The notes beneath the pieces are model-generated. The model ran no database searches. It was not told the origin of the DNA and saw nothing but the letters and a program-made list of their open reading frames with translations. DNA of 64,000 nucleotides, taken from contig OY741268.1 in the NCBI GenBank assembly GCA_963514095.1, positions 31,791,940-31,855,939 of the forward strand, written 5' to 3'. The translations under genes and the position numbers were made by a program. The stretch comes from Eutrigla gurnardus (Eukaryota; Chordata; Actinopteri; Perciformes; Triglidae). Of this stretch, positions 14,101 through 22,710 are shown in pieces; the first letter of the stretch is position 1; each line of letters begins with the position of its first letter.

Positions 14101-15279
14101 AGTTATAGGTTATACGTTATAGGTCATAAGTTATAGGTCATAAGTTATAGGTTATGAGTTATAGGTCATAAGTTATAGGTTATGAGTTATAGGTCATAAG
14201 TTATAGGTTATAAGTTATAGGTCATAAGTTATAGGTCATAAGTTATAGGTTATAAGTTATAGGTCATACGTTATAGGTCATAAGTTATAGGTTATAAGTT
14301 ATAGGTTATAAGTTATAGGTTATAAGTTATAGGTCATACGTTATAGGTCATAAGTTATAGGTTATAAGTTATAGGTCATAAGTTATAGGTTATAAGTTAT
14401 AGGTCATAAGTTATAGGTTATGAGTTATAGGTTATAAGTTATAGGTCATAAGTTATAGGTCATAAGTTATAGGTCATAAGTTATAGGTTATAAGTTATAG
14501 GTCATACGTTATAGGTCATAAGTTATAGGTTATAAGTTATAGGTTATAAGTTATAGGTTATAAGTTATAGGTTATGAGTTATAGGTTATGAGTTATAGGT
14601 CATAAGTTATAGGTTATACGTTATAGGTCATAAGTTATAGGTCATGAGTTATAGGTTATGAGTTATAGGTCATAAGTTATAGGTTATGAGTTATAGGTTA
14701 TAAGTTATAGGTTATAAGTTATAGGTCATACGTTATAGGTCATAAGTTATAGGTTATAAGTTATAGGTTATAAGTTATAGGTCATACGTTATAGGTTATA
14801 AGTTATAGGTTATGAGTTATAGGTCATAAGTTATAGGTTATAAGTTATAGGTCATAAGTTATAGGTCATACGTTATAGGTTATAAGTTATAGGTTATAAG
14901 TTATAGGTTATAAGTTATAGGTCATACGTTATAGGTTATAAGTTATAGGTTATATGTTATAGGTTATAAGTTATAGGTCATACGTTATAGGTTATAAGTT
15001 ATAGGTTATACGTTATAGGTTATAAGTTATAGGTTATACGTTATAGGTTATAAGTTATAGGTCATACGTTATAGGTTATAAGTTATAGGTTATAAGTTAC
15101 AGGTTATAAGTTATAGATTATCCTGTTTAACCAATGTTTGTCTTCCTGGTTTTGCCTCTTGACTATCCATGATGCTTCACTCTCACCTCCATTTCACTGC
15201 CTCTGTCCCGTTTGTGTGATAGGTTCTGACCATGTGACCTCACTTCCTGTTTCAGGCTCCAGGAACAAGTTCTGCTTGA
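2617..15279 (+). CDS. slc44a1: Choline transporter-like protein 1 (partial at 5' end)
   Basis: Multi-pass choline transporter of plasma membrane and mitochondria that supplies choline for phosphatidylcholine synthesis. Exons with GT/AG borders and consistent phases: 2617-2710, 3890-4059, 4150-4239, 4331-4473, 5198-5384, 9196-9364, 9500-9656, 10718-10801, 10886-11023, 11196-11432, 11854-11952 and 15256-15279 (about 529 residues in the window). Readable CTL1 landmarks include CPKLPVP, DISCYAKFAEA, LHRLI.GV..SKEII, MRKRVALTIALFHVAGKVF, the [20 protein letters not shown] segment, [37 protein letters not shown] and DVLFLCFAIDTKYNDG. These match CTL1 better than CTL2. The protein ends EMKPM-APGTSSA, parallel to the mammalian LKPM-ASGASSA tail, which supports the 24-nt last exon. 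If the donor at 11953 is not used, the frame continues to 12252 (separate entry). Exons for roughly the first 160 residues lie upstream of the window. The a/b paralogue is not decided. Confidence 0.93.
2818..2955. repeat. ATT-rich low-complexity tract
   Basis: Interrupted runs of attatt/atttattt in the intron between slc44a1 exons 2617-2710 and 3890-4059. The rest of that intron shows only the SINE-like piece and no other recognisable feature. Confidence 0.8.
3180..3335 (-). mobile_element. Possible tRNA-derived SINE fragment, antisense
   Basis: Read on the minus strand, 3,335 to 3,260 contains a box A-like 'agctcagcggtag' and a box B-like 'cgggtttgaatcc', spaced as in a tRNA promoter. It lies in a slc44a1 intron. 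The 3' limit is uncertain and no target duplication was found. Confidence 0.5.
4541..4950. repeat. 33/34-bp minisatellite in slc44a1 intron
   Basis: About 12 copies of a unit built on 'ccacctaccaatggtatggg' followed by a variable 'aggaacccagacgtt' part. The three forward frames that run open across it are repeat translations. The array starts about 70 bp after the exon ending at 4473. Confidence 0.93.
5448..6846. mobile_element. Non-autonomous TIR element, host of a nested hAT
   Basis: Outer ends match as inverted repeats: 'ttcgggccgggact' at 5448 and, reverse-complemented from 6846, 'ttggggccgggact'. The direct repeat attatcc flanks it at 5441-5447 and 6847-6853. AT-rich 'ttaatcg/aattaatt' motifs fill the subterminal parts. 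It is interrupted by the element at 5619-6728. It lies in the slc44a1 intron after the exon ending at 5384. The family is a common fish repeat type, but the superfamily is not clear from the termini. Confidence 0.7.
5619..6728. mobile_element. hAT-type non-autonomous element (nested)
   Basis: Termini 'tagggatgtcccgatc' at 5619 and its inverted partner 'gatcgggacatcccta' ending at 6728. The perfect 8-bp direct repeat cttctcac at 5611-5618 and 6729-6736 is the target duplication expected of hAT. Subterminal blocks are rich in 'ccgatccgatac' and 'atatcgg' motifs. No transposase frame is present. A second truncated copy of the same family lies at 61021-61712. Confidence 0.88.
7751..8928. mobile_element. 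hAT-type non-autonomous element in slc44a1 intron
   Basis: Starts 'cagtgttgggcacgttactt' and ends 'ccgttattcccatcactg'. The subterminal 'aaagtaact(a)gttac' motifs are typical of a widespread fish hAT MITE. It is inserted into a TA microsatellite, with tatatata on both sides (7743-7750 and 8929-8936), compatible with an 8-bp target duplication. It contains a poly-C run at 7912-7929 and a second element at 8070-8708. Confidence 0.85.
8070..8708. mobile_element. TA-flanked MITE nested in the hAT element
   Basis: Ends are inverted repeats beginning 'ccgtagatgacca' at 8070 and, read from 8708 on the other strand, 'ccgtagatgacca'. TA dinucleotides flank both ends (8068-8069, 8709-8710), as for Tc1/mariner/pogo-like elements. 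Subterminal 'cgcccggg' and 'aaacgcc' motifs recur on both sides. A 65-codon minus-strand frame (8596-8399) may be a transposase remnant but is unidentified. Confidence 0.75.
8929..8961. repeat. (TA)n microsatellite
   Basis: Uninterrupted TA repeat directly next to the right end of the hAT element. The shorter TA run before 7751 is the other half of the split target. Confidence 0.95.
9657..10708. repeat. 12-bp-based minisatellite in slc44a1 intron
   Basis: Over 1 kb of the unit 'attgatctgatt' with variants attggtctgagt and attgatctcagt. Higher-order blocks of about 100-130 bp recur with the same variant order. It fills nearly the whole intron between the exons ending at 9656 and starting at 10718, leaving about 10 bp before the acceptor. 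Confidence 0.95.
11094..11129. repeat. (TG)n microsatellite
   Basis: TG repeat in the short intron before the slc44a1 exon at 11196. Confidence 0.95.
11953..12252 (+). other. Read-through extension ORF after the slc44a1 penultimate exon
   Basis: If the GTGAGT donor at 11953 is ignored, the slc44a1 frame stays open for 99 more codons to a TAA at 12250-12252. The added segment has a Ser/Arg/Gly-rich stretch, then a hydrophobic stretch (YYLLVGVLVDWVLM and VVLFLCVYLPTSTLFLFVSLL), then an Ala/Pro tail. Third positions are mostly C or G, as in the upstream exons. It could be an alternative isoform by intron retention or simply GC-rich intron. I do not recognise the extra segment as a domain. Confidence 0.45.
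12772..13353. mobile_element. TTAA-flanked MITE (piggyBac-like insertion signature)
   Basis: Inverted termini 'agctctggtctacgatttga' at 12772 and, from 13353 on the other strand, 'agctatggtctacaatttga'. TTAA lies on both sides (12768-12771 and 13354-13357). No transposase frame. It lies in the last intron of slc44a1. TTAA duplication points to piggyBac-type mobilisation, but the superfamily is inferred from the target only. Confidence 0.72.
13640..13702 (+). repeat. Short copy of a dispersed fish repeat tail
   Basis: The stretch 'cctgaatacaggataagcgg' followed by a GGAT microsatellite matches the end of the copy at 27,820-28,012. It marks a truncated retroelement or transposon tail in the last slc44a1 intron. 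Confidence 0.55.
13915..15118. repeat. 14-bp minisatellite in last slc44a1 intron
   Basis: About 86 copies of 'gttataggtcataa' and its variants (ggttataa, ggttatga, ggtcatac). It ends about 138 bp before the predicted last exon of slc44a1 at 15256. Confidence 0.96.
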
Positions 15280-16000
15280 CCAAAATCAGCCAATGGGACT
15301 TAAAGGAAAAGAGACATTCCAAATGTTTATTTTTACCAACGTGTAACATGTTTACTATGGTTTCACTCCAGGGAGAAATATTTTAATAAGAAACTGTAAA
15401 AACGTAACAATGTAACCAAGCACTTTATATTGAAGCGCTGCAGATTTTAAACCGGCTGATGCATTTTTTCGTAGTGATGTCCTTTTTTACAAAACGTCAC
15501 TGAACTCATCATTCACTCTTCAGTTTTTTATAAACACTCCAACTGGACTCCATGTTGGATCAGGAGCAGATGATGTCATCAGAGGGCTGGTCGCTGGATG
15601 AGGTCTGATGTCAGAGGAAAGGTTGGATCTAACGGAATGCGCTGTGAGCTGATGGATCCATACATCCTAGGATCCATACATCTGATGGATTAGTGGTTAA
15701 CTGTCTGGACATTGACCGGGGGTCGGTACCACAGAGTTCACTTCCTGTCTGGTCACGTCTTCACAGGTGAGGTCATGACCTCATCCAGGTCTTTAAGAGG
15801 ACTCTGGTCACTAGGTCTGACTCACCACCGGCACATGCTGCAGCCTACAGTACCCAGAGTGCAACTCTCAACTGAGAGGTCTGATTTTAATGTTATGGTA
15901 GTAGTCTGGTAGTTCCCTGTCCTGGTTGTGGTACTGGTCCTGATGTTCCAGTGTTGCATCGTGTCACTGCAGCACTGTGAACAGGAATGCAATGAAGGCC
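15280..16000. other. Presumed slc44a1 3' UTR and flank, no other gene seen
   Basis: Mixed-composition sequence after the TGA at 15277-15279. No convincing coding exon and no clear canonical poly(A) signal close to the stop; 'aataag' at about 15386 is the nearest variant. The 66-codon frame near 15712 has no family features. Confidence 0.4.
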
Positions 16001-16004
16001 TGTT

Positions 16005-16430
16005 GAATGCGTTGCAGTGACGTGTTGCAGCGACGCATCGCAGTGACATGTTGCAGTGACAGGTTGCAGTGAAGTGTTGCAGCGACACATTGCAGTGACA
16101 TGTTGCAATGACGCGATACATTGAAGTGTTGCAGTGACGCATTGCAGTGACAGGTTGCATTAAAGTGTTGCAGTGACAGGTTGCATTAAAGTGTTGCAGT
16201 GACACATTGCAGTGACAGGTTGCATTAAAGTGTTGCAGTGACACATTGCAGTGACAGGTTGCATTAAAGTGTTGCAGTGACACATTGCAGTGACAGGTTG
16301 CATTAAAGTGTTGCAATGACAGGTTGCAACGACAGGTTGCAGTAAAGCGTTGCAGTGACACATTGCAGTGACATATTGCAATGACAGGTTGCAGTGACGC
16401 GTTGCAGTGACAGGTTGCAGTGCGAAGCCA
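16005..16430. repeat. 12/24-bp minisatellite (gttgcagtgaca)
   Basis: Repeats of 'gttgcagtgaca' with alternating 'ggttgcattaaagt' units. The minus-strand open frames of CHCN-type residues here are repeat translations, not zinc fingers. Confidence 0.95.
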
Positions 16431-17051
16431 TGTTTCAGACTCGGGGGTAGGTGAGGTAGCACTATGGCTAACAAGCTAATACAGCTAGCATGTTCACTGC
16501 TGGTGAAGTGTTAGAATATAAAATAATATTTTGGATCGGGAACACACTGACCATGTTTTGGTTTCTGTCTGGAGAGAACTGATCTGGTCTTCACCGCCAC
16601 GTTGCTGTCTTCTTCATTATCGGATCTTTCTGTTCACGTTGTCAACACTGACTATGAAGTTGTATATTTGTTGTCTTTAGTTATTCTTTTAGAAATGTTT
16701 CCATAAACACAACACGGTTAAACGTCCACATTCTGTTATTAATCATTAATGGTGTAATACCAAAGTCTTATCACAGAGCATCGATTTAACCGCTGACTTT
16801 ATTTTCCTCGATTAGTCGTGCTCACCTGGTGTTCACACCGATCTGACACCTTCATGTCTTCGCTGTAAACAGGAAGAGGAAGAAGAACATTTTACTTACG
16901 TAGAAGTAGTAATACTACAGTGTAAAAGTTATGCATTTAAATCTGATTAAACATTAAACATGTTAGAACCAAAATAAAACTACAGAACTGTACAGATTTA
17001 TTCTGAAGGTCCCAAGGTGGTCGACAGGAAGGGGCGGGACTTCATCTCTCC

Positions 17052-17756
17052 ATAGAGTGGTGAAGTCCCGCCCCTCCATTTCCGGGACATGGGTCCTCAA
17101 AAGCAAAAAAATATCAATGCGATTCAATGGGTAGATACAAATTATTTTCTGGTCCCGTTTGAATTGTGCCATGGATTTCACATATGTTCTTTGTGATATT
17201 TAAAGAAAATTTTTCACGCAAAGAAGACGACAATTAAGCGCGAAGAGTTTTGATAAAGTTAGGTTTTGTGTGAGCCGCTTTGTGAACTACAGCTCCTCGC
17301 TGTTCTCGTCGCGAATGATATACGTCACCACCCGCCGAGTCCGAAGTCCGCCGAGATGGCTGTTTCTCTGCTCCACTTCACCGCTTTTTTCCAAGGGCAG
17401 AATAAAAGTATCGAAAGGGGGGAGAACCACTATAAGTCGGGTCATGTGGAGAGCCTCAACTTCGCCGATGGGGAGGGAAAAGGGCGATGACGTGACGTCA
17501 CATACGCGACACAACATGTAGTCTTTATCATTGTGTTTTCTCAATGAATTTTAACTGAAGAATTGCACAATAAACGGTCAAACTCTTGACATGGAAAATT
17601 ATAATTTAAGCCTATAAACAACATTTGTGTAATCCAAGGCATAACGACCGGGGGATCAGATAATAATTATTTTCCGTCCATTGAACACCATTCATTTTTT
17701 TCGCTCCGAAAGGACCCATGGCGCCGTTACTTCCTGCTTCCGCTTCGGCACTCTAT
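17052..17756 (+). mobile_element. 705-bp TIR element, copy 1
   Basis: Ends carry imperfect inverted repeats: 'atagagtggtgaagt' at the left and, from the right end, 'atagagtgccgaagc'. It contains a 44-codon frame at 17356-17490 with the string SIERGENHYKSGHVESLNF. That string resembles the start of SWIM/YqaJ-type proteins found in fish transposons, from memory. This suggests a deletion derivative of an autonomous element. A near-identical copy follows at 17814-18518. No clear target duplication was found. Confidence 0.65.
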
Positions 17757-17813
17757 AGCTACCTGTTGACAGGAAGTGACAGCTGACTGAGTCTAAATGT
17801 GTGCATGAAGCTT

Positions 17814-18518
17814 ATAGAGTGGTGAAGTCCCGCCCCTCCATTTCCGGGACATGGGTCCTCAAAAGCAAAAAAATATCAATGCGATTCAATGGGTAGATAC
17901 AAATTATTTTCTGGTCCCGTTTGAATTGTGCCATGGATTTCACATATGTTCTTTGTGATATTTAAAGAAAATTTTTCACGCAAAGAAGACGACAATTAAG
18001 CGCGAAGAGTTTTGATAAAGTTAGGTTTTGTGTGAGCCGCTTTGTGAACTACAGCTCCTCGCTGTTCTCGTCGCGAATGATATACGTCACCACCCGCCGA
18101 GTCCGAAGTCCGCCAAGATGGCTGTTTCTCTGCTCCACTTCACCGCTTTTTTCCAAGGGCAGAATAAAAGTATCGAAAGGGGGGAGAACCACTATAAGTC
18201 GGGTCATGTGGAGAGCCTCAACTTCGCCGATGGGGAGGGAAAAGGGCGATGACGTGACGTCACATACGCGACACAACATGTAGTCTTTATCATTGTGTTT
18301 TCTCAATGAATTTTAACTGAAGAATTGCACAATAAACGGTCAAACTCTTGACATGGAAAATTATAATTTAAGCCTATAAACAACATTTGTGTAATCCAAG
18401 GCATAACGACCGGGGGATCAGATAATAATTATTTTCCGTCCATTGAACACCATTCATTTTTTTCGCTCCGAAAGGACCCATGGCGCCGTTACTTCCTGCT
18501 TCCGCTTCGGCACTCTAT
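17814..18518 (+). mobile_element. 705-bp TIR element, copy 2
   Basis: Same length, orientation and ends as copy 1, offset by exactly 762 bp. One clear difference is in the 'gccgagatgg'/'gccaagatgg' segment just before the small ATG frame (18118-18252 here). The 57-bp spacer between copies has agct next to both inner ends. Such identity suggests a recent tandem duplication or two recent insertions. Confidence 0.7.
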
Positions 18519-21400
18519 TGGTTGGAGCTAAACGCAGTGGAGCAACAGTCACATGACTTCGCCCACAAGTCGTAGCGTTGCGTTCGCTGGTCGTGTTGTC
18601 ATGGCGATGGTGCCGAGGTCTCATCAGCTGATCTGTGATGACGATGATTGACACAAGATTGCTTTCGTCAGCTTTCTTCTCCACAAACATACAGTCACAT
18701 GAATCCACTTCCTGTTGCCATTAAATCCAGAGAAGAAGAAGAAGAAGCAATAAAAAAAACTGTGTCATGTGACCACATCAACAAGTCTTCCTGCTTCTGG
18801 TCGTCCAGGAAGTGGACTGTCCATTACAAGGTGACTGATTGGCCAATCAGGTCTATGTTGAAGTCTGTGAGGTGCAGCAGCTGAAAGCTCAGAGAAAAGT
18901 CACTAAGTGGACCTTTGAGTTTTGTTGATGGGGACTCTGTCAGATGAAGGAGACCTGATGTTCATTGTGTCAGACTTCAGACCACCAGGTCTTCAGACCT
19001 CCAGATCTTCAGACTTCAGACCCCCAGATAATCAAACCTCCAGACACCCAGACCTCCAGATTTCAGATCTCCAGATCTTAAGACACCCAGACCCTTTAAT
19101 ACTACGTCACCAGATCTGGACGTTACAGAGTCACATGATGAGTTCCTGAGTCCACCAGGAACCAGGATCCTGAGTCCACCAAGAACCAGGATCCTGAGAC
19201 ACAAAGGAAACGAAACACTGAACATGAAGCGAAGGATTTCATCCAACGACGGTTTAACGAGCTTCAAACTAACCTTGTTAAGATTTAAAGTGCATCTGTT
19301 TCCTGTTCAGCTGATGTGTTTGACGGTTTTCAGGCTGCGACTGTTCCCATCATGCACCTCTTCTCCCGGGTTGAACAGACTCAAACACGGTGGTCACATG
19401 GCGCTCTGACCACATTCCCGACACCATTAAGTGTCAGATTTCATAACTCCAATATTAAAACGTTCCTTCTGATGCGTTTTGTGCGTCATGTGACAGGAAG
19501 TTAAGAGTTTTACTGCAACGTCACATGAATGTCACTCAACTGATTATCTAATAATTATTATTATTAAAAATCAGGCTGGAAATGAGCCGTTTTAGTTATT
19601 TTTAACAATTTGTCAACTCAGCATTCAGTTCAGTTTTTTTCTAAATGTCTGAAAACTGAAACATCGTCATTTTAAATCAACATTCAGTGTTTTCAGTGAA
19701 CAGATAAATATAATAAACAGGTTTAACGGAATAATACTCACCAAATCCAGATTATAGATTGTGATGAGAAAACTTTGTTTATGTTTAACTTCCTAAACAT
19801 GAACCAACAACTTCATTATTATTGATTATTACTGATTCACTGTTGGCTAATAATCTGCTTCTCGTCAAATCCAGCCAATCAGCACACAGCACTGCCGAAG
19901 CTGTTGTCAGGTGACATTGGAGACACTCCAATCAGAACGTTGTCTGTATGGATTATTGATTTTATATGGTAAAAATCAAGTGATCTCATCAATCAGCGTC
20001 TGTGATCAGGTGATCATTTATTCTCAGTCACCTGGTAAAGGTGTGTAAATGACATCACAGCTGATGTCATCGTGTGTCTTTCTGGATGAGAAGCTGATGA
20101 TTCTCTCTGTTAGCTAACCGTTGGCATAGATTAGCATTATCTAACCGTTAGCTCACAGTTTGTGTACGATTAATTTAGGCAATGCAACCATTTACTATTG
20201 ACTCTCCGTTAGCTAACAGCCAGTTTACCATTAGTTTTCCATTAGCGTATTGTTCTTTTACTGTTAGCTTAGCATTAGCAGGGAAGCTAACTGTCTCTCT
20301 TTTAGGTACGTATGTACACATTCACATATATAACTGAGGTCATTTACACGTCTTTACAAAATACTATATTTAAATGTTACAACTAAGTTATTTTCATCAA
20401 TTATGCAGGAGATTTTTTCTCATTAAATTAATGTTGCATTAATGAATGCTATTCGTTTAAGACAGGGATGTAGAAGATATTACTCCAATGCATTTACATT
20501 AATAAGTGAACTAGCAAGAGATGAAATCATCGTTATGATTCGCTCCAATTATCCTTGTTTAGTCTTCACAGTAATGTTTCTTCATAAACACAAATCAAGT
20601 TGCTCTGAGAAATCACTCTACAGTCCACTGGGGTCGGCCGTACGACTCCCACACTCCTTTAACACAACCCTAACCAGCCTCACTAACTGGTAAATCATCA
20701 TTTTCTAACTTGACCTATGGTCGTCATGGTAACTGTGTTTTAACCTGACGACAGCTTCCTTCAGCCTGACTAGATGAATCTGATCCAGAACCAGTTGCAT
20801 GTCCATGTTTTTCTTCATCACAGCGCGTCGTCTCCGCCGTTTGTCTCCATGGAGACATGAACCGTCAGCTGTTGTTCGTCTCCATGGAGACGTGAACCGT
20901 CAGCTGTAACACACGTTTAGGTTGTTTGTAACATTGAAGAACTTATTCTTTGGTTCTGGGTTGACTTTTTTATATTTATCACTTCTTGTGTATATTGGTT
21001 TTGTAAGAAAAATAATAAAATGTAAAATATAAATCCGTGCTTGACATCTTGTTCACTTTCACATTATATGGACAAAACAATATATCATCACTACAATCTA
21101 TTTGTGCAAATAATAACAGTTCTTATTTTGAATCTGTCAATAATCCAAACAGCAGCAGATTGAATGCAGATATGAAGAAACACAACAGTTAGACTTTAAT
21201 AAATGTGCCACAAACGGAAGAATATGCTCCTACATACAAGTTTATTCCAAAAACATCCCTGCAGGCCCGGGTTTGGCCCCTACAGGTCTTTAGTCTTTAA
21301 GACTTCCTGTCTTCTTCAGGACTTTCAAATTAACTTTCAGACAGGTAGATAATAACATCACATGTTCATTTAGAAAAATAATCATAACAGTCAAATTCAG
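18519..21400. other. Intergenic sequence with no recognised gene
   Basis: Non-repetitive, AT-rich DNA with scattered short frames lacking family features. It includes a small 'cagacctccagatcttcag' repeat patch (18,967-19,110) and a duplicated palindrome (separate entry). A canonical aataaa at about 21,013 could end a long slc44a1 3' UTR, but nothing links it to the gene. Confidence 0.5.
20843..20891. repeat. Duplicated 14-bp palindrome gtctccatggagac
   Basis: The perfect palindrome gtctccatggagac occurs at 20843-20856 and 20878-20891 in a 35-bp tandem duplication that also repeats 'gaaccgtcagctgt' (with a CAGCTG E-box). It resembles an RFX X-box palindrome (GTTGCCATGGCAAC) but differs at key positions. 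A regulatory role is speculative. Confidence 0.45.
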
Positions 21401-21410
21401 TATACACATA

Positions 21411-21520
21411 TGGCTCAGAGGTAGAGTGAGTCTTCCTTCCATCGGGGGTTCGATTCCCAGCTGCTCCAGACCACATACTGAAGTGTCCTTGGGCAATATA
21501 GTGAACCCAGACTAGAAAAG
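21411..21520 (+). mobile_element. tRNA-derived SINE fragment
   Basis: Box A-like 'ggctcagaggtagagtg' and box B-like 'ggttcgattcc' are followed by 'gaagtgtccttgggcaa', a familiar fish SINE body. The 5' tRNA end is incomplete and the tail is short. Confidence 0.7.
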
Positions 21521-21729
21521 AGACCTAGAATGCAGGTCCAGGTCCAAATCTTCTGATTAAATGATTGTTTCTATTGATCTGCTGATTCTACCGTTATTAA
21601 TCATCATTGTGTCTTCACCTGATATTAAATATAAAAGCAGAAATCACATCTAATGATATTTACTTTATTTTGTATTTAATTTGAAAAGCTGAGGACGACA
21701 TTATAAAGCCAGCTCTTATTTTGAAATAA

Positions 21730-22021
21730 ACCTACAAGTCTCGCGTGTTCTCGCGGTGATTTGATGATTCGTTGAGCAGAGCAGAAAGGAGATTAACCGG
21801 CTGGAGAAACTGGTCGGGAAGAGACCAGATACGGGATCTGCGGAATAACCGAGACACGAAGAAGAGGAAGAAGAGGAGGAGGAAGTAGACGACAACAACA
21901 AGAAAAGAAGATGAGGATAACAGCAGCAGCGTTTCTGTCTCACTGACTGTCTCACTGACTGTCTCACTGACTTCAAGTAGTTTTCTTTTGCTGAAGCTGC
22001 CAATCAAACAGGATCCAAACA
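21730..22021 (+). promoter_or_regulatory. tbc1d2: Probable tbc1d2 promoter and non-coding exon 1
   Basis: A purine-rich, CpG-containing stretch (tctcgcgtgttctcgcggtg near 21739) ends at a good donor, aaaca|GTAAGG at 22022. The next in-phase acceptor is 'tttctcctctttag' at 22705, just before the tbc1d2 start codon. A 5' UTR exon here is inferred from splice signals and position. The transcription start is unknown. Confidence 0.5.
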
Positions 22022-22087
22022 GTAAGGTGTGTTCAAGCCACGCCCCCTCAGGTAAACACTGAACAGGTGAGGACACGCTGAAAATCC

Positions 22088-22089
<2 letters not shown>

Positions 22090-22118
<29 letters not shown>

Positions 22119-22156
22119 CGCGTGCGTGCGTGCGTGCGTGTGTGTGTGTGTGTGTG
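22090..22156. repeat. TG/CG dinucleotide microsatellite
   Basis: tgtgtg and gcgtgcgt runs in the predicted first intron of tbc1d2. A TA microsatellite follows at about 22,354-22,395. Confidence 0.9.
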
Positions 22157-22355
22157 GACTCAGTTATAGAATGTATAAATAATCAAATATACACACACAT
22201 CACATGCTGTAGAGACAAGATGCCGTGTGTCTTCATCAAGACCAGGACCCAGTCCCAGTGTCCCCCTGACGGTCTAGACCCTGAACCTGGAGTGGCTGTG
22301 AGGCTCTGAACGTCTCACCAGACTTAGATGGTCGAATAATGGATTTACTTATATA

Positions 22356-22400
<45 letters not shown>

Positions 22401-22710
22401 ATCTTAATCTTATGAAGTTATGGAATCTTATATATAGATCAGGTCATAGAATTCATAAAGTTCTAGAACATAAAGTTATTTTTAAAGTTGTAGTTTGATA
22501 AAGATCGAGGACATTTACGCTCATTTCCTGTCATTATGTCTCATTACTGCAGTAAAACTGTCTTTAAATACTTCTCACAAGTACTGCATTCCTGTAGTTC
22601 TCCCCTCATCAGGAAGTCCTGCTATGTTTTTATCGTTTGATTATTTATAATAAGAAGAGGTGGATGAATAAAGCCGACCCATCCAGATGAGTTTCTCCTC
22701 TTTAGGAACG

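Noticed and set aside
15822..16474. Cys/His-rich minus-strand frames that look like zinc fingers
   Set aside because: HCN/CHC spacing follows the 12-bp repeat and has no C2H2 linker or hydrophobic core pattern.
20442..20693. 83-codon plus frame between genes
   Set aside because: No recognisable motif, splice partners or coding-like base use.
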